DNA of 64,000 nucleotides from PALSA-1353 sp050012375 (GTDB lineage: Bacteria; Planctomycetota; Phycisphaerae; Tepidisphaerales; Tepidisphaeraceae), in NCBI GenBank assembly GCA_050012375.1, contig JBEKHH010000025.1, positions 1 to 64,000 of the forward strand, read 5' to 3'. Under the pieces are notes generated by a model, which worked only from the letters and a program-made list of their open reading frames with translations, was not told where the DNA came from and did no database searches. Of this stretch, positions 26,232-34,694 are shown piece by piece (positions within the stretch are counted from its first letter, which is position 1; the number at the start of each line of letters is the position of its first letter). The position numbers and the translations under genes were made by a program.

Positions 26232-26831
26232 ATGGGCCGTCACACGGGTCCCAAGCTTAAATTGTCTCGTCGGGTCGGCGTCCCAATAGCTGACATTCCC
26301 AAACACACCGGCCGCGGAGAACTTGAGCTGCCCGGCATGCACGGGCATCGCGGGCGGCGACAAACCGAATACGGCGTTCGCCTCAACGAAAAGCAGAAAC
26401 TCCGTTACCATTACGGCATGTTCGAGAGGCAGTTTCGCCGCTTCCTGAACATCGCCAAGAAATCCAAGGGCAACACGGCCAACACGATGATGCAGCTTCT
26501 GGAGACGCGCCTGGACAATGTCCTGCGTCGCCTGGGCGTCGGGCGAACCATCTGGGCCACCCGCCAAACCGTTGCCCACGGACACGTTTTGGTGGATGGC
26601 CGGAAGACGGATATCGCCAGCTATCTCGTTAAGCCGGGTCAGACCATTACGTTCAAGGAAGGCATTCACAAGGTGCTGCGCGAGAATATGGAACAGGGGG
26701 CTGGGCACCAGGTTCCGAATTGGCTGGAATGGAACCCGGCTCAGCTCACGGCGAAGGTCAAATCCCAGCCGGTGCCTGAAGATGTGCCGTTCGAGGTGAA
26801 TATGAATCTGATCATCGAGTTTTACCGGTAA
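26232..26831 (+). CDS. rpsD: Small ribosomal subunit protein S4
   Basis: 199 residues from ATG 26232 (MGRHTGPKLKLSRR). It binds 16S rRNA early in 30S assembly. The S4 RNA-binding domain is visible (LETRLDNVLRRLGVGRTIWATRQTVAHGHVLVDGRK), as is the N-terminal GKQRRQTEYGVRLNEKQKLRYHYG-like region. The last residues (IIEFYR) match the family end. It is outside any ribosomal operon, as is common in planctomycetes, and ends in a strong terminator 40 bases downstream. A hairpin (ACGGGC...GCCCGT, about 26201-26216) just upstream of the start could be an autoregulatory site, which is an inference from S4 biology. Confidence 0.97.
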   Translation: MGRHTGPKLKLSRRVGVPIADIPKHTGRGELELPGMHGHRGRRQTEYGVRLNEKQKLRYHYGMFERQFRRFLNIAKKSKGNTANTMMQLLETRLDNVLRRLGVGRTIWATRQTVAHGHVLVDGRKTDIASYLVKPGQTITFKEGIHKVLRENMEQGAGHQVPNWLEWNPAQLTAKVKSQPVPEDVPFEVNMNLIIEFYR

Positions 26832-26870
26832 ACGCACTTCGGTCGCCGGGCAGCCGGCTGAAACAATGAA

Positions 26871-26903
26871 CCCACAGAGCCAAGCTCTGTGGGCTTTTTT
26901 TTT
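26871..26903 (+). terminator. Rho-independent terminator of rpsD
   Basis: A perfect 10-bp stem (CCCACAGAGC, 26871-26880, with GCTCTGTGGG, 26884-26893) has a three-base loop and is followed by C and about nine Ts. This is the clearest terminator in the window. Confidence 0.95.
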
Positions 26904-27244
26904 CGCGATATGTGGATTTCAATTTGGGCTTCGCCACCACGCCCAAGGCAGCCAGATTCCCAAACGAATGTTGGGAGAATTACAGTGGATGCGACGCGTA
27001 GCGACCCCATTCGCTTGAAACCCCGTTTGCACCCCCGCTTGAACCTTGTCTGTTATGGGACGTAGCATTCCCGGACTATGCGTTTTCCCAATCTTGCCCA
27101 TTTCGCGAATGTTCCGCAGATTCTAAATGTTCAAGTTGCAAAATCCACAAGTCGATGTTCAAATAGCGAAGATAGAGAAACGGGATAACTGGTGAAGCCT
27201 GTATTGTCCTCTCCGTATTTAACAGTTGGGCTTCAGGAGCCACT
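26904..27244. other. Intergenic region before the HTH-REC gene
   Basis: I see no gene. The region is somewhat lower in GC than its neighbours and should hold the promoter for the regulator starting at 27245, which has AGGAGCC just upstream of its ATG. I could not pick a convincing promoter. Confidence 0.4.
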
Positions 27245-27808
27245 ATGAAGAGCGTCTTTACCACGGGAGAAGCGGCGGAGATATGCAAGGTCTCGCAACA
27301 GACGATCATTCGTTGTTTTGACAGCGGTCGGCTTCGGGGCTTCCGCGTTCCCGGAAGCCGCTTCCGCCGAATCCCGCGCGATGCCCTGATCGCGTTTATG
27401 AAGGATAACGGCATTCCCCCCGATGCGCTGGATAGCGGCAAGCTGAAAGTCCTGGTGGTGGATGATGATCCGGAGATCGTGGAATTGTTCGTCGACGTGC
27501 TGGAACGCGACGGGCGATTCGAGGTGAAAACCGCCAGCACGGGATATGACGCCGGCATCCTCACGCAGGAATTCGTGCCGGACCTGGTCATCCTGGATTA
27601 CATGCTGCCGGACATCAACGGCAACGTGGTTTGCCAGACGATTCGGAAAAATCCCAATTTCGAGCACATGAAGATAGTGATCGTTTCCGGCGTGGTGAAT
27701 CAGGACGAGATCAACGATCTGCTCAAATCCGGCGCCGACGATTTCGTCAAGAAGCCGTTCAACATCGAGAAACTCATCGAGCGCATCGGCGAAATGCTGG
27801 CGACGTGA
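27245..27808 (+). CDS. Response regulator with N-terminal excisionase-type HTH
   Basis: 187 residues. Residues 1-55 are a MerR/excisionase-type helix-turn-helix (FTTGEAAEICKVSQQTIIRCFDSGRL, then PGSRFRRIPRDALIAFM). Residues 67-185 are a receiver with D73-D75, phospho-acceptor D118 (LVILDYMLPD), Ser in VSGV and K169/K170 before PF. The order is the reverse of most response regulators, where the receiver comes first; this HTH-first form is frequent in planctomycetes. The HTH may bind DNA or serve as an adaptor. AGGAG precedes the ATG. The HDOD-kinase gene 106 bases downstream is a likely partner. Confidence 0.92.
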   Translation: MKSVFTTGEAAEICKVSQQTIIRCFDSGRLRGFRVPGSRFRRIPRDALIAFMKDNGIPPDALDSGKLKVLVVDDDPEIVELFVDVLERDGRFEVKTASTGYDAGILTQEFVPDLVILDYMLPDINGNVVCQTIRKNPNFEHMKIVIVSGVVNQDEINDLLKSGADDFVKKPFNIEKLIERIGEMLAT

Positions 27809-27914
27809 CAAGAAAGCGGGTAGTGATTGGCTTTAGTGGTTGGTGAGGCGACAAAGCCAAGATCGCTCGCAACGGCGTCGCCAGTCCGCCGACTGACCAC
27901 TTTCATCCTATTTC

Positions 27915-30203
27915 GTGCTTACGCCTTTCGACCATCTTCAGGCCAAGCGCGTGGAACTGATTCTTCAGCAGCTTGAGGAACTTCCGACGCTGCCGGCCGT
28001 CGCCACGCGCGTGTTGCAGGTTGCGGCCGATGCGGAGGGGACGGTGAACGAAATCGTCTCGCTGATCAGCAGCGACGTGGCGCTGACGGCGCGAATCCTG
28101 CAACTGGTGCATCGGGCCGATCTGGGAATCAACGCCGACGCGATCACGCTCGATCGGGCGGTGGTGTTGCTGGGATTCGAGGCCGTCCGCAACGCGGTCC
28201 TGGCGGTGTCGGTTTTCGAGACCTTCGCGACTTCCAATTCACATCCGACCCAGTTTTCGCGCGAGGAGTTCTGGAAGCATTCGGTCGCGGTCGCTTGCTG
28301 CGCCGAGCTTCTGGCCGAGGCGCTTCACGCGGCGCACGGGCGCGACGCGGGTTTCAGCCCTTCGGAAGCTTTCGTCTGCGGATTGCTGCACGATCTGGGC
28401 AAGGTTGCGCTCGACGCGATTTTGCCGAAGAGTTTTGCCCGCGTGGTCGAAGCGGTGGACCTTCTTCGCGGAAACATCGCCGATGTCGAGCGGATGGTCA
28501 TCGGACTGGACCACATGGTGGTCGGCAAACGGCTGGCGGAGCGATGGGAACTTCCGCAGATCATCCGGGAGTCGATCTGGCTGCACGGCCAGCTTCCCGA
28601 GGCGCTGCCGGAATCGGTGAAATATCCGCGGATGATCAACCTGGTGACGCTGGCCGATTTGATCGTGCGGGAGCAGCATCTGGGATACAGCGGCAATTGG
28701 TCGTTTACGGTGAGCGGAAAGCGTCTCATGGAGGCGATCGGGCTGACGCAGCAGAGCGTGGATGGGGCAATCCGCAAGCTGGTGGATCGGGTCGAAGCTC
28801 GCGCCCGGGCGTTGCAGCTTGGGCAGGCGAGCACGCAGGAGCTGTATCAACAGGCGCTGATGCGCGCCAATCAAGAGCTGGGCCGAGTGAGCAGCCAGTT
28901 GGCGGCGAAGAACCGCCGCCTGGTGGTTCGCGCGCAGTTCTTCGATGTCATGAGCGCGTTTCAGGGCGAACTTCGCCCCGACGCATCGCCGCAAACCGTT
29001 CTGCGGGCCATCGGTCAGACGGCGGTGGGCGTTCTGGGCGTGACGTGCGTGGCGGCGTTTTCGCTGACACCGAGTCAGAATTTCGCGGAAGTTTTGCTCT
29101 TCGATGAATCGGGGGACATCTTCGAAAGCTCGCTGGTGGATTGCCCGCGCCCGCCGACGGGCGGGGAGAGCGGGGACGGGCCGGTCCTTCATGCCGGGAA
29201 TGAACTGGATTGGCTTCTGTCGGCGATTTCGCCGCGGCTGGTGGGGGACCAGCGTTTTTGGATCTGCTTGAATGCGGAGGAGACGTGCGTTGGGGGAGTG
29301 GTGTGGGGGGCTGTAGCGGGGGAAGCGCAGCGGCTGGGCTCGCAAGCGCAGGAGTTGAGCGCCATCGCGGGAGGTTGGGCGCTGGCGCTGCGCACGGCGC
29401 AAATACGTGAGGAGGCTCGGGCCCTGGCGGAGCAATTGGCCGAGGCGAATCGGCGACTCCAATCGGCGCAGAGCGAAATCCTTGTTTCAAGAATGATGAT
29501 CAGCATAGGGGAGATGGCGGCGGGAGCGGCGCACGAGATGAACAATCCGCTGGCCGTGATTAGCGGACGATCGCAGTTGCTGTCGGGGGAATTAACGGAA
29601 GCGAAGCATAAGGCGATGGCGCGCCTGATCTATGACCAAAGTCACAGACTGAGCGAGATCATTTCGGAGCTGATGGATTTCGCCAAACCAGTGCCGCCAC
29701 GGCCTGAAGAAACGGACGTTGCGGACCTGATTTCGCGAGCGCTTCACGATGCCAAGCAGCACACCGATCCAGCCGATAGGACCATTGAGTTGACCATGGG
29801 CGACGTTCCGCCGGTCATGGTCGATCCGAAGCAAGTGGCCGCCGCGATGACGGAAGTGATGGATAACGCCTTGTCGGCAACGGATGCTTCCAGCGGCCAC
29901 ATAACGATTCACGCGGCGTTCGACCCGTATTCGTCGCGGGTAGCAGTGACGATTTCGGACAACGGCTGCGGGATGGACGAAGGGACGCTGAAGCGGGCGT
30001 TTGATCCGTTCTTCAGCAGCAAGCCCGCCGGTCGGCGTCGAGGACTGGGCCTGCCCAAGGCACTGCGTTGGGTGGAATCCAGCGGGGGTTCGATGCGGCT
30101 GGAGAGCCGGCCGGAGCAGGGAACGCGGACGTTGATCCTTCTTCCGGCGGCGGCGAGCGCCAGCGGGCAGAGCGGTCAGGTTGGCCGTAAGGCAGCGACA
30201 TGA
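27915..30203 (+). CDS. HDOD-domain histidine kinase
   Basis: 762 residues from GTG 27915. An HDOD domain fills residues about 10-225 (LPTLPAVATRVLQVA, ISSDVALTARILQLV, GLLHDLGKVALD), with a linker coiled coil near 290-340. A GAF-like sensor follows (about 340-500). Then comes a HisKA domain with the phospho-accepting His near residue 540 (GEMAAGAAHEMNNPLAVISG) and a HATPase domain ending at about 750 (SDNGCGMDEGTLKRAFDPFF, GLGLPKALRWVES). No transmembrane segment is present, so it senses a cytoplasmic signal. HDOD domains are found in signal and virulence regulators and usually lack HD-nuclease residues. It lies between an HTH-REC and a REC-GAF protein that are candidate phosphate acceptors. 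Confidence 0.92.
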   Translation: MLTPFDHLQAKRVELILQQLEELPTLPAVATRVLQVAADAEGTVNEIVSLISSDVALTARILQLVHRADLGINADAITLDRAVVLLGFEAVRNAVLAVSVFETFATSNSHPTQFSREEFWKHSVAVACCAELLAEALHAAHGRDAGFSPSEAFVCGLLHDLGKVALDAILPKSFARVVEAVDLLRGNIADVERMVIGLDHMVVGKRLAERWELPQIIRESIWLHGQLPEALPESVKYPRMINLVTLADLIVREQHLGYSGNWSFTVSGKRLMEAIGLTQQSVDGAIRKLVDRVEARARALQLGQASTQELYQQALMRANQELGRVSSQLAAKNRRLVVRAQFFDVMSAFQGELRPDASPQTVLRAIGQTAVGVLGVTCVAAFSLTPSQNFAEVLLFDESGDIFESSLVDCPRPPTGGESGDGPVLHAGNELDWLLSAISPRLVGDQRFWICLNAEETCVGGVVWGAVAGEAQRLGSQAQELSAIAGGWALALRTAQIREEARALAEQLAEANRRLQSAQSEILVSRMMISIGEMAAGAAHEMNNPLAVISGRSQLLSGELTEAKHKAMARLIYDQSHRLSEIISELMDFAKPVPPRPEETDVADLISRALHDAKQHTDPADRTIELTMGDVPPVMVDPKQVAAAMTEVMDNALSATDASSGHITIHAAFDPYSSRVAVTISDNGCGMDEGTLKRAFDPFFSSKPAGRRRGLGLPKALRWVESSGGSMRLESRPEQGTRTLILLPAAASASGQSGQVGRKAAT

Positions 30204-30240
30204 TTGGAACGATACCCACTGCCCCGAAGTGGGAGGGAAA

Positions 30241-31404
30241 ATGACACCGGTACGACAATCCCCACAAACGCAGCGTTCGGCTTGGCCGCAAGTCCTGATC
30301 GTGGACGACGAGACGGACGTGGTGGAATTCCTGGGCGAGGCCCTGAGCCGGAATGTGGATTGCCAGTTTGCCACGGCGGGAACGATCGCCCAGGCATCGC
30401 GGGCACTGCAATCGCAGTCGGTCGATCTGCTGATCGTGGATCTGCATTTGCCGGATGGCGACGGCTCGGAATTGCTGGCGGCGCTGCGGGAGCGGCACCC
30501 GCTGGCCAGCGCGATCGTCGTGACGGGCTCGCCGAGCGTCGAGACGGCGGTTTCAGCGCTGCGGGACGGGGCGGTCGATTTTCTAGCCAAGCCGTTCACC
30601 GCGGAAGAATTCCTGCGTCGAATCCGCACGGCGTTGCATCGCAATGCGCTGCGAGCCAAGAGCGAAAGCCGCATCGATCGCCTCCGCGTCGCGGTGCGCC
30701 GGCTGAACGACGCTCGCAGGCTGGTCACCAAGAAAGTCGATCTGCTATGCAACGACCTGGTTGCCGCGTACGGCGATCTTGCCCGCCAACTGGACCTGGT
30801 GCGGACGACCGAATCTTTCCGGGGCATCATCTCCAGCTCCGACGACCTGGAGCAGATGCTCTGCCACTCGATGGATTGGCTGCTGCGGCAAATCGGGTAT
30901 GCGAACGTAGCGATTTGGCTCGCCGGGCCGGACCCGGAATTCCAGCTTGGGGCGTATATGAAGCATACGATCGCCGGCGACCCGGAAATGACCGACGCAA
31001 TGCGCGATGGGCTTCTTCAGATCGTTCGCCGCGAAGGTTTGGTCCACCTGTCGGCCGAAGAGGCGGCTGGGGTCCTCAGCACGGCGGAGCTGCTGCATTT
31101 GAGTGGCCAGACCATTCTGGCGATTCACTGCACCTACCTTGGCGAATCGCTGGCGAGCATCGTTCTGATGCGCGATGGGGACAAGCCGTTCACGCCGGAG
31201 GATGTGGCGACGCTTCGGGCGATTGGGCCGGTGTTTGCGGTGGCGCTGGCGACGATGGTTCGCGGTCAGGAAGGGGACGGGGATTTGGAGGAGCCGGAGG
31301 ACGACGGCTCGATCATGGATGAGCCGGATGATTCACCCCCATGGCGGCGGCGGAAAAAGGATGATGCGGATTGGTGGAAGCGCGGGGAAACTCCGCCGTT
31401 CTAA
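30241..31404 (+). CDS. Response regulator with C-terminal GAF-like domain
   Basis: 387 residues from ATG 30241, with GGGAGGG just upstream. The receiver domain (about 15-135) has D22-D23, phospho-acceptor D67 (LLIVDLHLPDGDGSELL), Thr in VTGS and the Lys in LAKPF. A coiled coil follows (about 140-200), then a GAF-like domain (about 210-345; LLRQIGYANVAIWLAG, LAIHCTYLGESLASIVLMRDG). The last 40 residues are very acidic then Trp/Lys-rich. There is no DNA-binding or enzymatic output, so this may be a scaffold or a sensor-modulated phosphate acceptor for the HDOD kinase whose gene ends 37 bases upstream; the two are likely co-transcribed. Confidence 0.88.
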   Translation: MTPVRQSPQTQRSAWPQVLIVDDETDVVEFLGEALSRNVDCQFATAGTIAQASRALQSQSVDLLIVDLHLPDGDGSELLAALRERHPLASAIVVTGSPSVETAVSALRDGAVDFLAKPFTAEEFLRRIRTALHRNALRAKSESRIDRLRVAVRRLNDARRLVTKKVDLLCNDLVAAYGDLARQLDLVRTTESFRGIISSSDDLEQMLCHSMDWLLRQIGYANVAIWLAGPDPEFQLGAYMKHTIAGDPEMTDAMRDGLLQIVRREGLVHLSAEEAAGVLSTAELLHLSGQTILAIHCTYLGESLASIVLMRDGDKPFTPEDVATLRAIGPVFAVALATMVRGQEGDGDLEEPEDDGSIMDEPDDSPPWRRRKKDDADWWKRGETPPF

Positions 31405-31640
31405 AAGGGGTCGCCAGGAGCGAAACGCCCGGCGGGGCACGCTCGTTGGTTTTTGGGAAATGCGGTCACTTCTTGGTTGGGGCCTTTGTTTGAGAGTCAA
31501 GTAAAAAGTTGAATAAATCCCCTGTTTTCTTGGGAAATCTTTTCGTTGAAAGAATCGCGGTCTGATTGAAATCTTTATTGCGAGCGATGGTGCGCGTCGA
31601 TAGTATTTCTCAAGTACGGTTGTTCTGCCTTTGTGCGTGA

Positions 31641-31670
31641 TTGGAGAGCAATATTGGTTAAACCTATAAT
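31641..31670 (+). promoter_or_regulatory. Near-consensus sigma-70-type promoter
   Basis: A -35 box TTGGAG (31641-31646) and a perfect -10 box TATAAT (31665-31670) are separated by 18 bases, predicting a transcript start near 31677. No open reading frame with a ribosome site follows within 500 bases, so it probably drives an untranslated RNA or a long leader. Confidence 0.6.
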
Positions 31671-31676
31671 CAACCC

Positions 31677-31830
31677 CTGGGGATAGCCGCCGACGCCGGG
31701 CAAGCTCGCGCTCATCCTTGCGATGAGTTTTAGACGAGAAGCCCACAGCGCCGGATGAACGGGAGAACCCTCCTGATTCGGCCCATCACCCACCTTCTTA
31801 AAGGGTTTGATCAACCGCTCTCACACGACA
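31677..31830 (+). ncRNA. Candidate structured small RNA
   Basis: Downstream of the promoter, two arms can be folded by eye. Arm one nests GGGC (31698-31701) with GCCC (31741-31744), CTCG (31705-31708) with CGAG (31735-31738), and CTCATC (31711-31716) with GATGAG (31722-31727). Arm two pairs CCGGAT (31751-31756) with ATTCGG (31776-31781), enclosing GGG-AGAA-CCC. The ends are guesses. It does not match 5S rRNA, tmRNA, SRP RNA or RNase P landmarks that I looked for. Confidence 0.3.
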
Positions 31831-32200
31831 TGGGCGGATCGTCCGTATTTTGACGCTTTTGGTTTGGGATAGGAGAAGAAGCCCCACGGCAACGCCGTGG
31901 GCTTTGCATTGGGTTCGTCATTGCGGTCGAGCGACTCGGGATGCACTTTCGGATTGTCGCTGCCCATCCATGCGGCTCGGCGAGCAGTCTATTTCGCCCA
32001 GATTATCATTGGTTGGTGGCTCTGGGGAGGCCGATTTTGACCTCCGCATAGGGGCTTGAAAATTCGTGTCGATAAAACTGCAACTTTCGGAGGCGTCAGG
32101 CCATCTATTATTTACAACTCCCTCAGTTTATGGGAAAGCCGTGGAACGCTGGGGCCGGCGGTCATAAAATGATATAATTCAGACGATAAAGGAATCTGAA

Positions 32201-34183
32201 ATGAAATTCGGCAAGCGAACGTATGTGGCTCTGCTGGCGATGGTTGCGGGATCCACCCTGGCTGGCGTCCCGCCTGTCATGGGCCAGGAACGCGTTGACA
32301 CGAGCGGCCATGCGCTGGACGCCAATCCACAGATAGGCACCGGCGGATACAACGCTCCGCAGACCAACCAGGTGATCGGTACGCAATACCAGAATGCTCT
32401 GGTAACCAACAATGTCACGAATGGGGCGGGCTTCCGTGGGCCGGCGTTCCATGGAATCAACATGGGTGCCGGATATGAAGACCCGTTTGCATTCCGCGGC
32501 CTTCTGGCCGGACAAGGAGTCGATCAGTTTATTGCTGGATCGACGGGCGTTCCGACGATGTCCAATCCGACGGGATCAAGCAACCGCTTTGCGACGCCTC
32601 CGCAGACATATTACGGCGCATCCAATAACAGCCAACCGGCCGGTTTCCAGCCGCTGCCAAACTCGCTGGGCTTTATTCCGGCGCAGCCGATGACTCAGAG
32701 CCCAACGGACACTCGTCTGGGCGCGGTGGATTTCACGCAAGGGCCGATGCTGCCCAAGCCCAATGAACTGCTAGTGCCTGGCCCGGTCGATCCGACCGCC
32801 AATCCATCCTCGAGTTCGCCGCTCTTTGCCGCTTCGCCGCTGTATGGCGTGCGGCAGTGGCAATTCAATGCCAGCCAGATACAACCGGCTTCGGATCAAC
32901 AACCGAGCCAAGGATCGAGCCTGTTTGGCAGTCAAAGTCCACTGCAACAAGGGTCCGGGGTAACGCGGCTCAATCAGACTCCGAATCAGACGCGCTTGAT
33001 GGAATTGCGGCGGGAATTGAGCAACCCAAGCAACCAGGGATCGCAACAAATCTCGCAGGGGACCAGCGGCGCGACTCTGCTGGAGCCAATGCGGCCAGGC
33101 ATGGAGTCCAACAGCAATGCCGGGCAGGCGCTTCAGCCTGTGATGACGGACACGTCGCAGTTGAAATCGACGAACCTCGCTCCTGAGGCGGGGGATGTTT
33201 CGACGTTGCAATCAACCCGGCAGTACCTGAATGGGATTCCGCTGCCACCGCCGTCGCAGCAGAGTTCTGAAATGGCGCTTCTCCAGCAAATGATGCAGAA
33301 GTACCAGACCTCGCATCCCAAGACAGACGAGGAGGCCAATGCCGATTTTCAGCAGATTTTGAGACTTCACCAGCTAGCGGCAACGAACGCGGAACAGGGC
33401 TCAAACGTATTGGGCAGCCCCCGGCCGAACGAATCCGGCGCGAAGGGAATTGGTGCGGGCATGCCGAATCCGGAAATGGGGCCGGGAACGCCCGGCGAGA
33501 TTGGCGCTGCTCCGCCGTCGCATGAAGGGGGCGGGAACTTGATCAGGCCGGGCTTCTCCACGCTGCCAAACCTGAGCGGGATTTCGCGGGCATCGAATGT
33601 GCCGCCCCCAGCCGTGTCGCCGGTCCCGATCGACAGCTTCGCCACCGGGGTGAAGGCCAAGGGCTTGGCCGACCTGATCGCCAGCGGCGAATCGCTGGTT
33701 GAGCAACAACAATACGATCGAGCGATTGCCTCTTATGACGATGCAATTCAAGTGGCGCCGAATAACGCGCTCATTCTCACGGCTCGCGCCAACGCGGAGC
33801 TTGGAGGCGGATATTACGCACAGGCTTTTGCCGACCTGCACAGCGCAATCGCCGAGGATCCGGCGGTGTTGATCGGTCGATACGATCTTCAGAAGCACCT
33901 GGGCGGGCAGCGGCTGAAGGCTTTGTCTGATGACCTTAAGCAGATCGCTCAGGATTCGCACGAGGATGCCACACATGCGTTTTTGTTTGCATACGTGTTG
34001 TACAATTCGCATCACGTCGGCTTGGCCGCGGAGTGGCTCAATACGGCCGACAAGCGGTCAGGCAGGCAGGATGCCGCCATCGTTGCAATGAAGAAATATT
34101 GGAACTTCAACGATGAATCTGCGGCGGCGCCGCTGCCATCGATGCGACAGTCGGTGTCCCCGCCAACCACGCGGCCGAAATAG
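32201..34183 (+). CDS. Exported low-complexity protein with C-terminal TPR region
   Basis: 660 residues. A signal peptide (about 1-28, ending PVMGQ) leads to a long extended region (about 30-480) rich in Gln, Asn, Ser, Pro and Gly, for example QPSQGSSLFGSQSPLQQGS. This suggests disorder or a cell-surface stalk. The C-terminal third (about 490-630) is helical and contains one or two tetratricopeptide repeats (EQQQYDRAIASYDDAIQVAP, NNALILTARANAELGGGYYA). It ends in PPTTRPK, the lineage-typical Thr/Pro tail. The gene is monocistronic. Similar proteins are common in planctomycete genomes and I know of no assigned function. Confidence 0.8.
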   Translation: MKFGKRTYVALLAMVAGSTLAGVPPVMGQERVDTSGHALDANPQIGTGGYNAPQTNQVIGTQYQNALVTNNVTNGAGFRGPAFHGINMGAGYEDPFAFRGLLAGQGVDQFIAGSTGVPTMSNPTGSSNRFATPPQTYYGASNNSQPAGFQPLPNSLGFIPAQPMTQSPTDTRLGAVDFTQGPMLPKPNELLVPGPVDPTANPSSSSPLFAASPLYGVRQWQFNASQIQPASDQQPSQGSSLFGSQSPLQQGSGVTRLNQTPNQTRLMELRRELSNPSNQGSQQISQGTSGATLLEPMRPGMESNSNAGQALQPVMTDTSQLKSTNLAPEAGDVSTLQSTRQYLNGIPLPPPSQQSSEMALLQQMMQKYQTSHPKTDEEANADFQQILRLHQLAATNAEQGSNVLGSPRPNESGAKGIGAGMPNPEMGPGTPGEIGAAPPSHEGGGNLIRPGFSTLPNLSGISRASNVPPPAVSPVPIDSFATGVKAKGLADLIASGESLVEQQQYDRAIASYDDAIQVAPNNALILTARANAELGGGYYAQAFADLHSAIAEDPAVLIGRYDLQKHLGGQRLKALSDDLKQIAQDSHEDATHAFLFAYVLYNSHHVGLAAEWLNTADKRSGRQDAAIVAMKKYWNFNDESAAAPLPSMRQSVSPPTTRPK

Positions 34184-34227
34184 AGAAGCAGCCGCACGAT
34201 TCGTTTCCACCTGGCCTTCCGGGCCGA

Positions 34228-34252
34228 CGGCTCGACTGAACTCGCCGAAGTC
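34228..34252 (-). repeat. 25-bp dispersed repeat, inverted copy
   Basis: A perfect reverse complement of 13842-13866. Related to the inner module of the repeat at 2775-2828. Confidence 0.65.
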
Positions 34253-34347
34253 ACGGGAGCGGCCCTGTCCGAGCGTTCAAGCTGAAGCGCCAAAACGTGC
34301 CGTTGGAAGGCGCGCCAAGACAGAGGTCCCGATTACACCGAGGGCGC

Positions 34348-34379
34348 AAAAAAAGGCCCCGGACGGGGGGATCCGGGGC
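34348..34379 (-). terminator. Rho-independent terminator reading leftwards
   Basis: On the minus strand, GCCCCGGA (34379-34372) pairs with TCCGGGGC (34363-34356) around eight bases and is followed by seven or more Ts (A-run at about 34348-34354 on the plus strand). It would stop transcription from the hydrolase gene ending at 34695. Confidence 0.75.
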
Positions 34380-34694
34380 GTAACTCCCTTTAAGAAGGGA
34401 GGTCGTCCAAGGGGGTGCTTGGACGGTTGAGGGCCGTTATCCTGAATTCTAAGTCAGCAGACCCGAAAATCCAAATAGTTCGTGCTTCGTATGCCCAAGA
34501 CCCTCGTTGGGAATACGGCTATCAGCGAGAATATTAGCGGTACAAAAATGAAAAGCAAGGGCGAATTTCCACAACCCAAATAATCTTTGGATGGCCGGCG
34601 GATAACTTTCTGTGATAAGCTTACTTACCAACGCACATCAGATTATTGCCGGGGTGTCGATTGGGCAGGAATGAATTCATTCACTTTCCCCAAT

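Larger units (their letters stand above)
31405..32200. other. Gene-free interval with a candidate small-RNA locus
   Basis: Nearly 800 bases without a credible protein gene. It is AT-richer at 31440-31680, then has a near-consensus promoter (31641-31670) followed by strongly foldable sequence to about 31830. An 8-bp GC hairpin (31883-31901) is followed by only three Ts and could be a weak terminator. The last 200 bases lead into the exported TPR gene at 32201. Confidence 0.55.
34184..34694. other. Intergenic region with terminator and a dispersed repeat
   Basis: Between two convergent genes. It contains the inverted dispersed repeat at 34228-34252 and the minus-strand terminator at 34348-34379. 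The remainder (34440-34690) is AT-richer and shows no supported gene. Confidence 0.5.

Noticed and set aside
31677..31800. Possible 5S rRNA, because AGCCCACAGCGCCGGATGA resembles the AGCCCTCCAGCGCCGATGG part of 5S.
   Set aside because: The closing terminal stem, the CCGAACACGGAAGTTAAG region and loop E are absent, so it is only a short likeness.
31575..31814. 79-codon minus-strand frame in the 800-base gap.
   Set aside because: No ribosome site, and it runs antisense to the better-supported promoter and foldable RNA segment.
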